Below are positions 15,555 through 23,947 of a stretch of DNA of 42,446 bases, piece by piece; position 1 is the first letter of the stretch, and each line of letters starts with the position of its first letter. The stretch is from Gemmatimonadales bacterium (lineage in GTDB: Bacteria; Gemmatimonadota; Glassbacteria; GWA2-58-10), in contig JAJRTS010000107.1 in NCBI GenBank assembly GCA_024278175.1, positions 1 through 42,446 on the forward strand, written 5' to 3'. The translations under genes and the position numbers were made by a program. Under the pieces are notes generated by a model that saw only the letters and a program-made list of their open reading frames with translations, did not search any database and was not told where the DNA came from.

Positions 15555-16712
15555 TCAGCCCGGCATCCGGGGCAGAAAAAGGTCTTCGAACACCTTGGTG
15601 AAATAGCGATCTGTCATCGTGGCCAGGTAATCGCGCACGATCACGGGGGACGAGGTTTCCCGCAGGTACTGCTCTGAGCGGTTGTTCAGGAAGTGCGGAT
15701 AGATAATCGAGCCGGTGCGGCCGGTCTTGAGCACGTCGAGGAAATGCTCGAACATGACCCTGAACGCGTTTTCGATCCGCTGTTTTTCCTTGCGGATTTC
15801 CGGGTGACGGTAGATTCGTTTGTAGTTGAACCGGCGAAGGCGTTGAAAGGCGTCCAGCACCGGATCGCTCAGACGGATCACGCCCCCGCCGATGCTGGCT
15901 TCCAGCATATCGCTGACCAGCGAGTTGATTATCTCGCTGTTGCTGCTGCCCAGCGCATCCACCAGTTTGCCGGGGATATCGTCACGCCCGATAATCCCCA
16001 TCCGGATTGCGTCCTCGATGTCCTGGCCCACGTAGGCCACCGTGTCGCACATGCGCACCACACAGCCCTCCAGCGTGGCGGGCGCCAGCTCCGGCTTCTC
16101 GCCATCGGCGCAGCTTGCCACATAGGCGGCGATATCATCCTCGGTGCGGCCCCTGGCGGGCAGCAACGGACCGATATCCGCCTCCCCGTCGTGGAACAGG
16201 ATCCCGTCGCGGACCTGGAACGTGAGGTTCATCCCCCGGTTTGCGTTGGCGATCCTGTCCACGTAGTAGAGGCTGTGGACGTTGTGGTGGAAGTGGCCGA
16301 TCCCGTAGCGATGGCAGAGCTGGTCGAGAAACTCCTCGCCGTCGTGGCCGAACGGCGGATGGCCCAGGTCGTGGCCCAGGGCCACCGCCTCGATCAGGTC
16401 CACGTTCAGCCTCAGCAGGCGGCCGATCGTACGGCCGATCTGGGAGACCTGCATACTGTGGAGCGCGCGGTTGGTAATGTGCTCGTCGAACTGGGAGGCG
16501 AAATAGACCACCTGGGTCTTGCCCACATAGCGCCTGAACCCGCCGCTGTAGAGAATGCGGTCGCGGTCGCGGGCGAACGGGCTGCGGAAATCCTCGTCGC
16601 CGGTGGGATGGCTGCGCACCGCCGCCGCGTGCGGCACGGCGTGCGGACTGAGCTGCCTGTCGCGCTCGGCCAGGATTTGCCTGCTGTGCTCGTGTAATTT
16701 TTCGTGTGCCAC
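15555..16712 (-). CDS. dNTP triphosphohydrolase (dGTPase, HD domain)
   Basis: A 385-residue dGTPase-family protein, which removes triphosphate from deoxynucleoside triphosphates. HD-domain metal ligands are visible: His85 (HSMQVSQIGRTIGR), His114-Asp115 (GHDLGHPPFGH, with His118 and His123) and a downstream Asp in VVRMCDTVAYVGQDIEDA. The N-terminal RSPFARDRDRILYSGGFRR is typical of the dGTPase group. The start is GTG with GGGAGG five bases upstream. A possible promoter (TTGATG, 17 bases, TATTTT) lies at 16810-16838. The gene is divergent from the DASS transporter, and R1 copy 4 lies between them. Confidence 0.9.
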   Translation of the reverse strand: MAHEKLHEHSRQILAERDRQLSPHAVPHAAAVRSHPTGDEDFRSPFARDRDRILYSGGFRRYVGKTQVVYFASQFDEHITNRALHSMQVSQIGRTIGRLLRLNVDLIEAVALGHDLGHPPFGHDGEEFLDQLCHRYGIGHFHHNVHSLYYVDRIANANRGMNLTFQVRDGILFHDGEADIGPLLPARGRTEDDIAAYVASCADGEKPELAPATLEGCVVRMCDTVAYVGQDIEDAIRMGIIGRDDIPGKLVDALGSSNSEIINSLVSDMLEASIGGGVIRLSDPVLDAFQRLRRFNYKRIYRHPEIRKEKQRIENAFRVMFEHFLDVLKTGRTGSIIYPHFLNNRSEQYLRETSSPVIVRDYLATMTDRYFTKVFEDLFLPRMPG

Positions 16713-16809
16713 TTCGTCCTCCCGGTTCCTGCGCGGGACGGCCCCCCCCGGATTGCGCCGCCCTTGGTTAGCAAGAATGATCCTGAGACATCAACTGGTT
16801 CAACAGCTG

Positions 16810-16838
16810 AAAATACCTAATCCGGGCCGTCACATCAA
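16810..16838 (-). promoter_or_regulatory. Candidate promoter of the dGTPase gene
   Basis: Minus-strand -35 TTGATG (16833-16838), 17-base spacer, -10 TATTTT (16810-16815). Four of six consensus matches in each box. Confidence 0.35.
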
Positions 16839-16858
16839 GCCACCGGACAAGCTTTTCC

Positions 16859-16888
16859 TTGACAGGGCGGCGGCAACAGTCCTATTGT
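16859..16888 (+). promoter_or_regulatory. Candidate promoter of the DASS transporter gene
   Basis: Plus-strand -35 TTGACA (16859-16864, perfect), 18-base spacer, -10 TATTGT (16883-16888). Transcription from about 16895 would place the whole of R1 copy 4 in a 5' leader of roughly 260 bases before the transporter start codon. Confidence 0.5.
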
Positions 16889-16941
16889 CGGGGCAATAGA
16901 GATGAGCGTCAATCCCTGTCCACACATTTCTCATTGACTTA

Positions 16942-17152
16942 GAGGGGCGTTGAAATAAAGGCATTCGACGCCCTGGAATGAAATTTTTTTGCCTTGTCGG
17001 TTGTCAAGGGCAAGGCAAGTTTTTTTACCGGTTCTGTTACTTGTGCTATACCAAGCGGTTGTATCACTTACTCCGATTTGAGCCGGGAGAGCGGGAAACG
17101 GCCCTTGACAACCATATTCCCATACTTTCGTCATAATTCAACACACATCTAG
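16942..17152 (+). repeat. Repeat R1, copy 4 (in the probable DASS transporter leader)
   Basis: Starts TAGAGGGGCGTTGAAATAAAG. The left hairpin has a mismatch (TCGACGCCC). The internal arms GGTTGTCAAGGGC and GAAACGGCCCTTGACAACC match exactly. It ends TTCAACACACATCTAG six bases before the transporter ATG. The centre is nearly identical to copy 3, with a G-to-T difference in CCGATTTGAGCCGG. Confidence 0.87.
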
Positions 17153-17157
17153 AGCCC

Positions 17158-18729
17158 ATGGAACACACCGATCAGGACAATTCGCTGCGCCCGCTGGCGG
17201 GCCTGGTGCTCGGCCCGGCGCTGTTTTTCCTGCTGCTGCTCCTGCCCACTCCCGGCGCCCTGGAGCCGGTTGCGATGAGGATGGCGGCGGTGGCCGCGCT
17301 GATGGCCGCGTGGTGGATCACAGAGGCGATCCCGATTCCCGCCACCGCCCTGCTGCCTCTGCCCCTGTTCCCCCTGCTGGGGATCCTGCCGGCGGCCGTA
17401 ACTCCGCTGAGCTACGCCGACAGGATGATCTACCTCTTTTTCGGCGGTTTTCTGATCGCGGTGGCCATGCAGCAGGTGGGCCTTCACCGGCGGATCGCCC
17501 TGCGGATTATCCGCGCTATCGGCTCCAGCCCCCCGCGCCTTCTGCTGGGTTTCATGGTGGCCAGCGCGTTCCTTTCGTTGTGGATCTCCAACACGGCCAC
17601 CACGATGATGATGCTGCCGATAGCGATGGCCGTGGTGCTGCAGATGTCCGACAACGTAATCAGCAGCGCCGACGGCGAGAAAATCCGCGACAGTTTCGGG
17701 CTGGTGCTGATGCTGGGGATCGCCTATTCGGCCAGTATCGGCGGGGTGGGTACGCTGGTGGGTACTCCGCCCAATATCGTAATGGCGGGATTTGTAAAAA
17801 AATTATTCCCCGCCGCCCCGGAGATCAATTTCCTGCAATGGATGCTGCTGGGCCTGCCGCTGGTGGCGGTTTTTGTGCCGATTGCCTGGTTTTACCTGGT
17901 ACGCTGGGGCTGCCCAACGAACCTGCACAAGCTCGAGGGGCTGGACCACCACAGCGGAGCGGCCTACCTGAACGAGCAGATTCGCGAACTGGGCCGGATG
18001 CGCTGGGGCGAGAAAGCGGTGCTGACCGTGTTTTGTATCACGGCGCTGGCCTGGATTTTCCGCAAGCCGATCGACTTCGGTTTTTTCTCCACCTGGGGCC
18101 TTACCCGCGTGTTTCCGCTGATCGACGACAGCACGGTGGCGATGACCATGGGTGTGTCGCTGTTCCTGATTCCGGCCGGGCGCGGCAGCGGCAAGCGTTT
18201 CCTGCTAAGCTGGAAAACCGTGCGGGCAGGCATGCCGTGGGGCATCCTGATCCTCTACGGCGGTGGGTTCGCGCTGGCAAAGGGGATGGAGGCCACGGGG
18301 CTGGCGCTCTGGCTGGGCGGGCAACTGGCCTGGCTCTCCAGCGTACCGGTGCCGGTGATGATCCTGGCCACCTGCCTGATGCTTACTTTCCTGACCGAGA
18401 TCACATCCAACACGGCCACCACCACGATGCTGATCCCGGTGCTGGCCGCAGCCGCGGTGGCAATGGGTACGCACCCCTACCTGCTGATGATCCCGGCGAC
18501 AATCTCGGCCAGTTGCGCGTTCATGCTGCCGGTGGCCACTCCGCCCAACGCGATTGTGTTCGGCAGCGGCTGGGTGCGGATCCCGCAGATGGCGCGGGCG
18601 GGCCTGTGGCTCAACCTGATCGGGGTGGTGCTGGTGACAGTAGCGGTCTATACGGTGGGGCTGGCCGTGTTCGATATCGACCCGGGCGTGGTGCCCCAGT
18701 GGGCGCAACATCTGGCCGGCGGACCGTAA
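17158..18729 (+). CDS. DASS-family sodium/dicarboxylate symporter
   Basis: A 523-residue inner-membrane protein with about a dozen hydrophobic segments. It carries both SNT motifs of the divalent anion:Na+ symporter family: WISNTATTMM (about residue 144) and ITSNTATTTM (about 418). VGTPPNI and the second repeat's VATPPNAIVFGSG are also typical. Members import succinate, malate, citrate or, in some branches, sulfate or phosphate; dicarboxylate is most likely. No ribosome-binding site is visible, because repeat R1 copy 4 ends six bases before the ATG. A plus-strand promoter lies upstream of the repeat and a probable terminator lies at 18850-18876. Confidence 0.9.
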   Translation: MEHTDQDNSLRPLAGLVLGPALFFLLLLLPTPGALEPVAMRMAAVAALMAAWWITEAIPIPATALLPLPLFPLLGILPAAVTPLSYADRMIYLFFGGFLIAVAMQQVGLHRRIALRIIRAIGSSPPRLLLGFMVASAFLSLWISNTATTMMMLPIAMAVVLQMSDNVISSADGEKIRDSFGLVLMLGIAYSASIGGVGTLVGTPPNIVMAGFVKKLFPAAPEINFLQWMLLGLPLVAVFVPIAWFYLVRWGCPTNLHKLEGLDHHSGAAYLNEQIRELGRMRWGEKAVLTVFCITALAWIFRKPIDFGFFSTWGLTRVFPLIDDSTVAMTMGVSLFLIPAGRGSGKRFLLSWKTVRAGMPWGILILYGGGFALAKGMEATGLALWLGGQLAWLSSVPVPVMILATCLMLTFLTEITSNTATTTMLIPVLAAAAVAMGTHPYLLMIPATISASCAFMLPVATPPNAIVFGSGWVRIPQMARAGLWLNLIGVVLVTVAVYTVGLAVFDIDPGVVPQWAQHLAGGP

Positions 18730-18849
18730 CAAAAGGGCCACGTTCTTCGCTGATCTCATCAAGTATTAGAAGAAGCTGTTTCATAACTGGAGCTTTACTT
18801 TTGCTTTTTCCCGTTGCCGGGTAATACCTAAAAACACAACCCCCTGTTT

Positions 18850-18876
18850 CCCCCTGCTTTATTAAGGGGGATTTTT
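18850..18876 (+). terminator. Probable terminator of the DASS transporter gene
   Basis: CCCCCT-(9)-AGGGGG followed by ATTTTT, 120 bases after the transporter stop. The hairpin resembles the CCCCTT...AAGGGG cores of R3-type repeats, so it may be a repeat serving as a terminator. Confidence 0.5.
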
Positions 18877-18967
18877 ACCGGGCCGGGCTTCAGTTGATCT
18901 TACAATCCCATGACGGCAACTCATCGCCCGGTCTGCCGCGCGTATAACAGGCGGGGCTGTGCAATTT

Positions 18968-19045
18968 TCCCCCTTAGCAAAGGGGGTGCCTGCGCAGCAG
19001 GCGGGGGTTGTCTGCTTTTACGGGCGAACACGAGGGAAAGCCCCT
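18968..19045 (+). repeat. Repeat R3 copy 3 followed by repeat R5 copy 1
   Basis: 18968-19012 contains CCCCCTTAGCAAAGGGGG, then GCAGCAGGCGGGGGTTGT, matching 9919-9963 and the reverse complement of 1547-1591. 19026-19045 reads GAACACGAGGGAAAGCCCCT and recurs with one change at 33678-33697. The rest of the 18730-19116 gap holds two terminators and no gene. Confidence 0.6.
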
Positions 19046-19053
19046 ACTGTATC

Positions 19054-19089
19054 CAAAAACCAAGGGTCACTGCATACGCCGTGACCCTT
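19054..19089 (-). terminator. Intrinsic terminator of nadA
   Basis: Nine-pair stem AAGGGTCAC/GTGACCCTT (19062-19089). On the minus strand it is followed by GGTTTTTGG. It begins 28 bases after the nadA stop. Confidence 0.8.
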
Positions 19090-19116
19090 AGTTTATCCCA
19101 CATATTTCAAAACAGC

Positions 19117-20187
19117 CTAGCTGCTCATCGCCAGCATCTTCTCAATCGGCAGCCGGGCCCGATCCATAATCTCCGGCTCCAGCTCTATCTCATACTTGCT
19201 CAGATCACCGCCGGAGTCGATCCGGCGCAGGATATCGAGAATCCCCTCCAGCGCCATCTTGGCCATCCACTGGCAGCGCACCGAGCAGGCCGTGTTGAAC
19301 TGCACGCCGGGGAACTCCTGCGCCAGGTTGGATGTCAGCTCGCACTCGCTGGCCACGAACGCCCGCTCCAGCGTACCCGCCGCCACCCGCTGGCCGATAT
19401 CCTTACTGATCTGGCTGGTGCTGCCGTAGAAATCCGCCTCGCGCAGCACGTCCGGGCGACACTCCCAATGGGCGTAGATCAGCTTGTTCGGGTGGCCCCT
19501 GGGCATCTCGAAACTCTTGCGCACGTCCAGCAGATCGTCCAGGGTGAATTTTTCGTGGACCTCGCAGACCGCGCCGCGGGTGCCACTGTCCTGACCGGGA
19601 TAGATCACTTTCTTCCCGCCGCCCAGCTCCTGCTCCAGGTTGGCTGCGAACAGGATATCCGGCACGAAAATAATCTCATCGCCGGGCATCCTGCGCGCGA
19701 TATCAACCGAGTTGGCCGAGGTGCAGGTGATATCGCAACGGGCCTTGGCCTCTGCGTAACTGTTGATATAGATCATCACCGGTGCGCCGGGATGCAACTC
19801 CCGCAGGCGGTCGATCTCGGCGGGGTCGAACTCGTCGGCCAGCGAGCAGCCGGCCTCCTTGTCGCTGATCAGCACGCGCTTATCCGGGCTGAGCACCTTG
19901 GCGGTTTCGGCCATGAAGCGGACGCCGTTGAAAATAATATACTCGGCCCCGGTGGTGGCGGCGAACCGGCTGAGTCCCAGCGAATCCCCCTGCTCATCGC
20001 GGCTGGACAGGTTGAACACCAGTGGTTCCATGTAGTTGTGGCCCAGAACCACCACGCCGAGTTTGCGTTTTAATTCAAGAATATCGTACACCAACGGAGC
20101 CTTCGCTTCGATGTCCACGGGGGTGAGCGTGGGATCCTTGCGCGAGTAGAGGTCTTCCTTGACCCGCTCCAGTGTGAGTTCAGTCAT
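19117..20187 (-). CDS. nadA: Quinolinate synthase NadA
   Basis: A 356-residue [4Fe-4S] enzyme that condenses iminoaspartate with dihydroxyacetone phosphate to quinolinate in NAD synthesis. The three cluster cysteines are visible in KEAGCSLAD (about 113), TRGAVCEVHEKF (about 208) and FNTACSVRC (about 299). Also present are LGHNYMEP, GDSLGLS, FNGVRFMAETAKVL, the YINSYAEAKARCDITCTSANS block and AHWEC. The start at 20187 has GGAG eight bases upstream; an in-frame ATG at 20235 adds 16 unconserved residues and lacks a clear site. nadB and nadC are not in the window. An intrinsic terminator follows. Confidence 0.93.
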   Translation of the reverse strand: MTELTLERVKEDLYSRKDPTLTPVDIEAKAPLVYDILELKRKLGVVVLGHNYMEPLVFNLSSRDEQGDSLGLSRFAATTGAEYIIFNGVRFMAETAKVLSPDKRVLISDKEAGCSLADEFDPAEIDRLRELHPGAPVMIYINSYAEAKARCDITCTSANSVDIARRMPGDEIIFVPDILFAANLEQELGGGKKVIYPGQDSGTRGAVCEVHEKFTLDDLLDVRKSFEMPRGHPNKLIYAHWECRPDVLREADFYGSTSQISKDIGQRVAAGTLERAFVASECELTSNLAQEFPGVQFNTACSVRCQWMAKMALEGILDILRRIDSGGDLSKYEIELEPEIMDRARLPIEKMLAMSS

Positions 20188-20248
20188 CGTTACCGCTCCG
20201 GACAGGTTAAACCTCACGTAAAACAGGACTTTCATACCTACAATTACA

Positions 20249-20277
20249 ATCTAACAAATTGAGCGCTGAATCACAAC
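20249..20277 (-). promoter_or_regulatory. Candidate nadA promoter
   Basis: Minus-strand -35 TTGTGA (20272-20277), 17-base spacer, -10 TAGATT (20249-20254). The match is moderate (four of six in each box). It lies in the 125-base gap between the upstream URO-D gene and nadA. Confidence 0.35.
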
Positions 20278-20312
20278 CGGGCAATGGGGAGCTGGCGGGC
20301 TAAAATCGGGGG

Positions 20313-21551
20313 TCAACAGTCGCCGAATTCGCGCACCGCGGCGAACATCGCCACCACGTTTTCCGGCGGCACATCGGCCAGGATGTTGTGTACCTGCTGG
20401 AACACAAACCCGCCGCCGGGAGAGAGTTTTTGCAGTTGGGCAATAACGTGCTCCCTGACCTGCTTCGGAGTAGCCGTGTTGAGCAGACTGCGGGTGTCGC
20501 AGCCGCCGCCCCAGAAGGTGAGCCGGGAGCCGAAATCGCGCTTGAGAGCCGCCGGGTCCATGCCCTCGCAGGAGATCTGCACCGGATTGATTGCGTCCAG
20601 GCCGGCTGCAATGACGTCGTCCAGCAGCGGCCTCACGCCGCCACAGCAATGGAGCATCACGCGCACGTCGGCAAGTTTTTTTGCCCTCCGCCACATCTTC
20701 CGGTGACGGGGTTTAAAAAATTCGCGGTACATCTGCGGGGAGAACTGCGGCCCGGCCTGGGTGCCCATGTCGTCGCCGAACGCGATTATGTCGATATCCT
20801 CGCCCACGTCGGCCAGATAACGTTCAAGGGCCGCAAGGTAGAGTTCAACCGCCTCGTCCAGGAACCGATGCGCCCGCTCAGGTTCGGCGGCCAGCATCAT
20901 GAAAAAATTGTCGTGGCGAAACAGGAAATGGCCAAGCTCCACCAGGCTGCCGCCGAACAGACCGATTATCGCCCGGTCGGTACTCTGGCGCAGAGCCTTT
21001 GCGCGCTTGCGCAGCAACGCCCGGCCGTCCTCGCCGGCGGCCAGCGGACCCGGGGGGGAGCCGATGGCGGTCCAGAGGCACTCGTCCATGGCCTCGCCAA
21101 GCGTAAATTCATTGCCGCTATCCGCCCATGGGTAAAAAGTCTGCTCAAAGTAGATCGCTCCGTTCGGCATCCTGCCGAGCACTCGACCGGACTTGGAGAG
21201 CAGCGCCCAGTCGCCGTCATCCTGGCGCACGGGCGACGCCCAGCGGGGCATCAGGCAGGGTGAGCCGTCGGGCAGCTCCCAGTCCACCCACAGGCCCGGC
21301 TCGTTGTCGAACGCACGCCCCAGTTCCACGGTGTCCACAGCGAACGCGCCGAGCACGTCCTCGTCCACCACGGCCAGTTGCTGCACCGGATCGTAGACCT
21401 TCAGCGGTTTCTCCGGCAGACCCAGGTGGGCGCGCAGCCGTTTGTATGCTATCGCGGCGATTCCGCTGGAGCGATGGCCGGAGAGGTCGACCGGCACGCG
21501 GTCGGGCTGGCGGTGGTCCAGCGCGCACAGGACTCGTTGGCGGGAATTCAT
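20313..21551 (-). CDS. Uroporphyrinogen decarboxylase-fold protein (URO-D/MtaA-like), paralogue 1
   Basis: A 412-residue protein. The opening MNSRQRVLCALDHRQPDRVPVDL is characteristic of the URO-D/MtaA-like group that is separate from true HemE. RVMLHCCGGVRPLL (near residue 300) supplies a His-Cys-Cys segment like the zinc site of MtaA/CmuA methyltransferases, and IAFGDDMGTQAGPQFSPQMYREFFKPRH is the usual core. Relatives transfer methyl groups between cobalamin or CoM and small molecules, but many have unknown roles. AGGAGA precedes the ATG by eight bases. It is 41 bases downstream of the alpha-galactosidase gene and probably co-transcribed with it. A second paralogue is at 28649. Confidence 0.8.
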   Translation of the reverse strand: MNSRQRVLCALDHRQPDRVPVDLSGHRSSGIAAIAYKRLRAHLGLPEKPLKVYDPVQQLAVVDEDVLGAFAVDTVELGRAFDNEPGLWVDWELPDGSPCLMPRWASPVRQDDGDWALLSKSGRVLGRMPNGAIYFEQTFYPWADSGNEFTLGEAMDECLWTAIGSPPGPLAAGEDGRALLRKRAKALRQSTDRAIIGLFGGSLVELGHFLFRHDNFFMMLAAEPERAHRFLDEAVELYLAALERYLADVGEDIDIIAFGDDMGTQAGPQFSPQMYREFFKPRHRKMWRRAKKLADVRVMLHCCGGVRPLLDDVIAAGLDAINPVQISCEGMDPAALKRDFGSRLTFWGGGCDTRSLLNTATPKQVREHVIAQLQKLSPGGGFVFQQVHNILADVPPENVVAMFAAVREFGDC

Positions 21552-21592
21552 TTTATCGTCTCCTGCAGCTTCTGTTTCTTTTCGATTCGCAA

Positions 21593-23758
21593 TCAGTCAA
21601 GCGGGGTGACTTCCAGCAGCAGGTTGTCCCGGAACCCCCGGCGGATAAAGGGGTTGTCGCCCGATACGGTACCCAGGTCCTCGCCGCGGCCGTACTCGTA
21701 AACCTTGTAGCTCCTGCCCTGCACCAGTCCGCGCAGCTCAATGGGGGCGCCCACGCTCCACGCATCGGAAAAAAAGCCGTAGTACAGCTTGCCGCCGGAG
21801 CGCACGACGTGGCCCTCTGGCAAATCGAACGCGATGTCGTAGAGGTTGAGGTACTCGCTCCGGGCCAGGCCTTTCTCCCGGTAAATCCCGATCCAGCGCT
21901 GCCAGTTTTTTTGCTGTTCAGCAGTGAGATCGGTAAAAAAAGTGGTTACCTGCGCCCCGGTACCAATCGCACTCTCGAACGATTCGGGCACGCTGAATCC
22001 CTCCCACTCATCCATCGGCACCTGGTAGCAGTCCCCCACGGCGAACGAGGCTCCCCGGTAGGCTTTCTCCACCTTGATCCTGCGCCGCACCTGCTTCAGA
22101 TTGATCGGGTCGGAGGCGTTGGCCACATTGTAGTAAGGCATCTTAAACGGGTCGTGGGGCATGGCGCAGATGCACATCTCCACCGGCGCGCCGGGCCTGA
22201 TCCGCTGGGCCTCGCGGTAGATCGCCTCATAGAACCGGGGCTGTCCCCGGAACGACTCCAGCGGCACGCCGTGGTTGTGCGCCGGGTTGAAACACGGCGG
22301 AGTGGAGGTCAGGTCCTGGGTGTCGATATAGAGACCGTCGTAGCCCCACTCGCCCATGATCTTGCGCACCAGAGCGACAGCGTGGTCGATGCCGGGCCGG
22401 TAGACCGGACAGAGGTAATACAGTCCCCGCTTGCTCAGCGGCAGGCTGCCGTCCTCGTTTTGCACCAGCCAGTCGGGATGCTCGGCCGCCAGAGAGCTCT
22501 GCGGGCTCACTCCCTGCGGATACCACCAGAGGCTGGTCCTGAACCCGGAGCGGTGAACACTGTCGACAAAAGCCACCATCTCGGCCTCGCCGCCGGGGAA
22601 CTTGCCGGGCGAAGTATTTACATTCCAGTCGCCGTACCAGTCGAACCAGCCGTCGTCAAGATTGGCCCAGCTCAAGCCCACCTTTCGCTGTTCCTCCAGC
22701 GATGAGTAGATTTCCTCCAGGGTGAAATCCTTGCGCAGGCCCCAGCTTTTCCAGTAGGGTTCGAAAGACTGCGGCGGTGATTCGAGCGGAATGTTTACTC
22801 CCCGGGCGCGAAGGATATTCGCATAGGTCCGCAGCGGGTCGAAAAAATCCAGCTTGTGCAGGATCACCGCGCACTCGATAGTCGCCACGCTCTGGCCTGG
22901 GTTCAGAAAGCGGTCCTGTCCCAGACGGTCGTCCGGGCTTTGCCTGATCGAAATTTCCACCGCGCCGTCGGCGGCGGTTTGAACCGGCAGGGAAATCCAC
23001 TGCTGGCTGGTCTCTGCGCTGGCGATCGCCAGCCCCATTCCCGGCGCCCAGACATCCACCAGCGGGGTTCCGCCGCCGGCCACCTCGCTGCTGGTCAACT
23101 CGCTCATGCCCATGAAATTGCGCCGGTCGAACGTGGCGCTGAGCGGAATCAGCGAGTAGTCCCAGCCCCAGCGGGTTGCAGCGCCCTGGTAGCTGGCGAA
23201 CTCCCAGGGGTCGGCGTCGACATCGAGGAGTTTACGGTTGAGCCTGAAGTGGTTCGCCACCAACTCGTCGATTTCCAGCCGCCGCTCTCCCTCGTTGCGG
23301 AACACGGCGCTTGTAAATACCGTCGCGGGGAAATCCTCGTAAAACGTCAGGCTTAAATCCACTCCGATCAGCAGCGGAGCATAGAGCCTCTCCCCATATT
23401 GCGCGGCAGAGGCCGGCAAGCGATAGCGCACCCCCCGCCCCAGACCCGGTTCGTTTACCTGTTCGGTTTTTAACGCGTCCCAGTCGACCTTGAACCCGGT
23501 GACTTCCAGAGCGCCGAACACCGCGTAGAACGACGGCCTGCCGGTTGTCAGCGGCTCGACAAAGCTCAGCGCCGAACCATCGGTGAGCAGAAAGGGCACG
23601 ATATCCAACCCATCGCTGACCAGCAGCCTGACGTCGCCATGCTCGAACACCATGCCGCCCTCGACCAGTGTACCGCGCGCGGTAGCGGAAGAACCCGCGG
23701 CCGACAACAACATCAACAAACCGGCGGAAAACGCCGCAAGCATACGGTGCAGATTCAT
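21593..23758 (-). CDS. Secreted GH36-like alpha-galactosidase
   Basis: A 721-residue exported glycoside hydrolase: signal peptide (MNLHRMLAAFSAGLLMLLSAAGSSATA), a beta-rich N-terminal domain of about 300 residues, then a (beta/alpha)8 barrel. Clan-D features are NLDDGWFDWYGDW, TSLWWYPQGVSP, the likely nucleophile in YDGLYIDTQD (about 477) and the likely acid/base aspartate in NASDP (about 551). A C-terminal beta domain follows (GHVVRSGGKLYYGFFSD). The probable activity is cleavage of alpha-galactosides in the periplasm or outside the cell; related alpha-N-acetylgalactosaminidase or other GH36/GH27 specificities are possible. AGGGAG lies eight bases before the ATG. It heads a likely two-gene unit with the URO-D-like gene. 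Confidence 0.8.
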   Translation of the reverse strand: MNLHRMLAAFSAGLLMLLSAAGSSATARGTLVEGGMVFEHGDVRLLVSDGLDIVPFLLTDGSALSFVEPLTTGRPSFYAVFGALEVTGFKVDWDALKTEQVNEPGLGRGVRYRLPASAAQYGERLYAPLLIGVDLSLTFYEDFPATVFTSAVFRNEGERRLEIDELVANHFRLNRKLLDVDADPWEFASYQGAATRWGWDYSLIPLSATFDRRNFMGMSELTSSEVAGGGTPLVDVWAPGMGLAIASAETSQQWISLPVQTAADGAVEISIRQSPDDRLGQDRFLNPGQSVATIECAVILHKLDFFDPLRTYANILRARGVNIPLESPPQSFEPYWKSWGLRKDFTLEEIYSSLEEQRKVGLSWANLDDGWFDWYGDWNVNTSPGKFPGGEAEMVAFVDSVHRSGFRTSLWWYPQGVSPQSSLAAEHPDWLVQNEDGSLPLSKRGLYYLCPVYRPGIDHAVALVRKIMGEWGYDGLYIDTQDLTSTPPCFNPAHNHGVPLESFRGQPRFYEAIYREAQRIRPGAPVEMCICAMPHDPFKMPYYNVANASDPINLKQVRRRIKVEKAYRGASFAVGDCYQVPMDEWEGFSVPESFESAIGTGAQVTTFFTDLTAEQQKNWQRWIGIYREKGLARSEYLNLYDIAFDLPEGHVVRSGGKLYYGFFSDAWSVGAPIELRGLVQGRSYKVYEYGRGEDLGTVSGDNPFIRRGFRDNLLLEVTPLD

Positions 23759-23874
23759 CTACAGACTCCCTGGGTAAAAATTCCCGGGCTTTGATTGAAA
23801 TTTATGCACAACAGGCTGGAAAACGCATCCGGACAAGAGTTTTCCAACTCAAAAAGCCCCGGACCTGTTTGCCT

Positions 23875-23912
23875 GTGGCAAAAATGGCAAAAATGGCAAA
23901 ATGGCAAAAATA
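23875..23912. repeat. Short tandem repeat, about 4 x ATGGCAAAA
   Basis: Four near-identical 8-10 base units (TGGCAAAAA, TGGCAAAAA, TGGCAAAA, TGGCAAAAA) in the gap between the alpha-galactosidase and PHP genes. Read on the minus strand it is T-rich and directly follows the terminator hairpin, so it includes the U-run. Confidence 0.7.
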
Positions 23913-23931
23913 CAGGCGCGCAACGCGCCTG
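23906..23931 (-). terminator. Intrinsic terminator of the PHP gene
   Basis: Perfect hairpin CAGGCGCG-TTG-CGCGCCTG on the minus strand (23913-23931), followed by TATTTTTG. It lies 17 bases after the PHP stop codon and separates that gene from the alpha-galactosidase unit. Confidence 0.8.
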
Positions 23932-23947
23932 CGTCTGGCTCGGCGGC

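Noticed and set aside
14100-16697. Plus-strand frames opposite DUF4139 and the dGTPase (441 and 334 codons)
   Set aside because: Both are mirror frames of genes with clear family motifs; their histidine/arginine-rich composition is typical of antisense readings.
20313-21551. True HemE (haem biosynthesis) for either URO-D-like gene
   Set aside because: The MNSRQRVLxAL...PDRxP opening and the HCCGG/KHACGN segments belong to the MtaA-like side of the superfamily, and no other haem gene is nearby.
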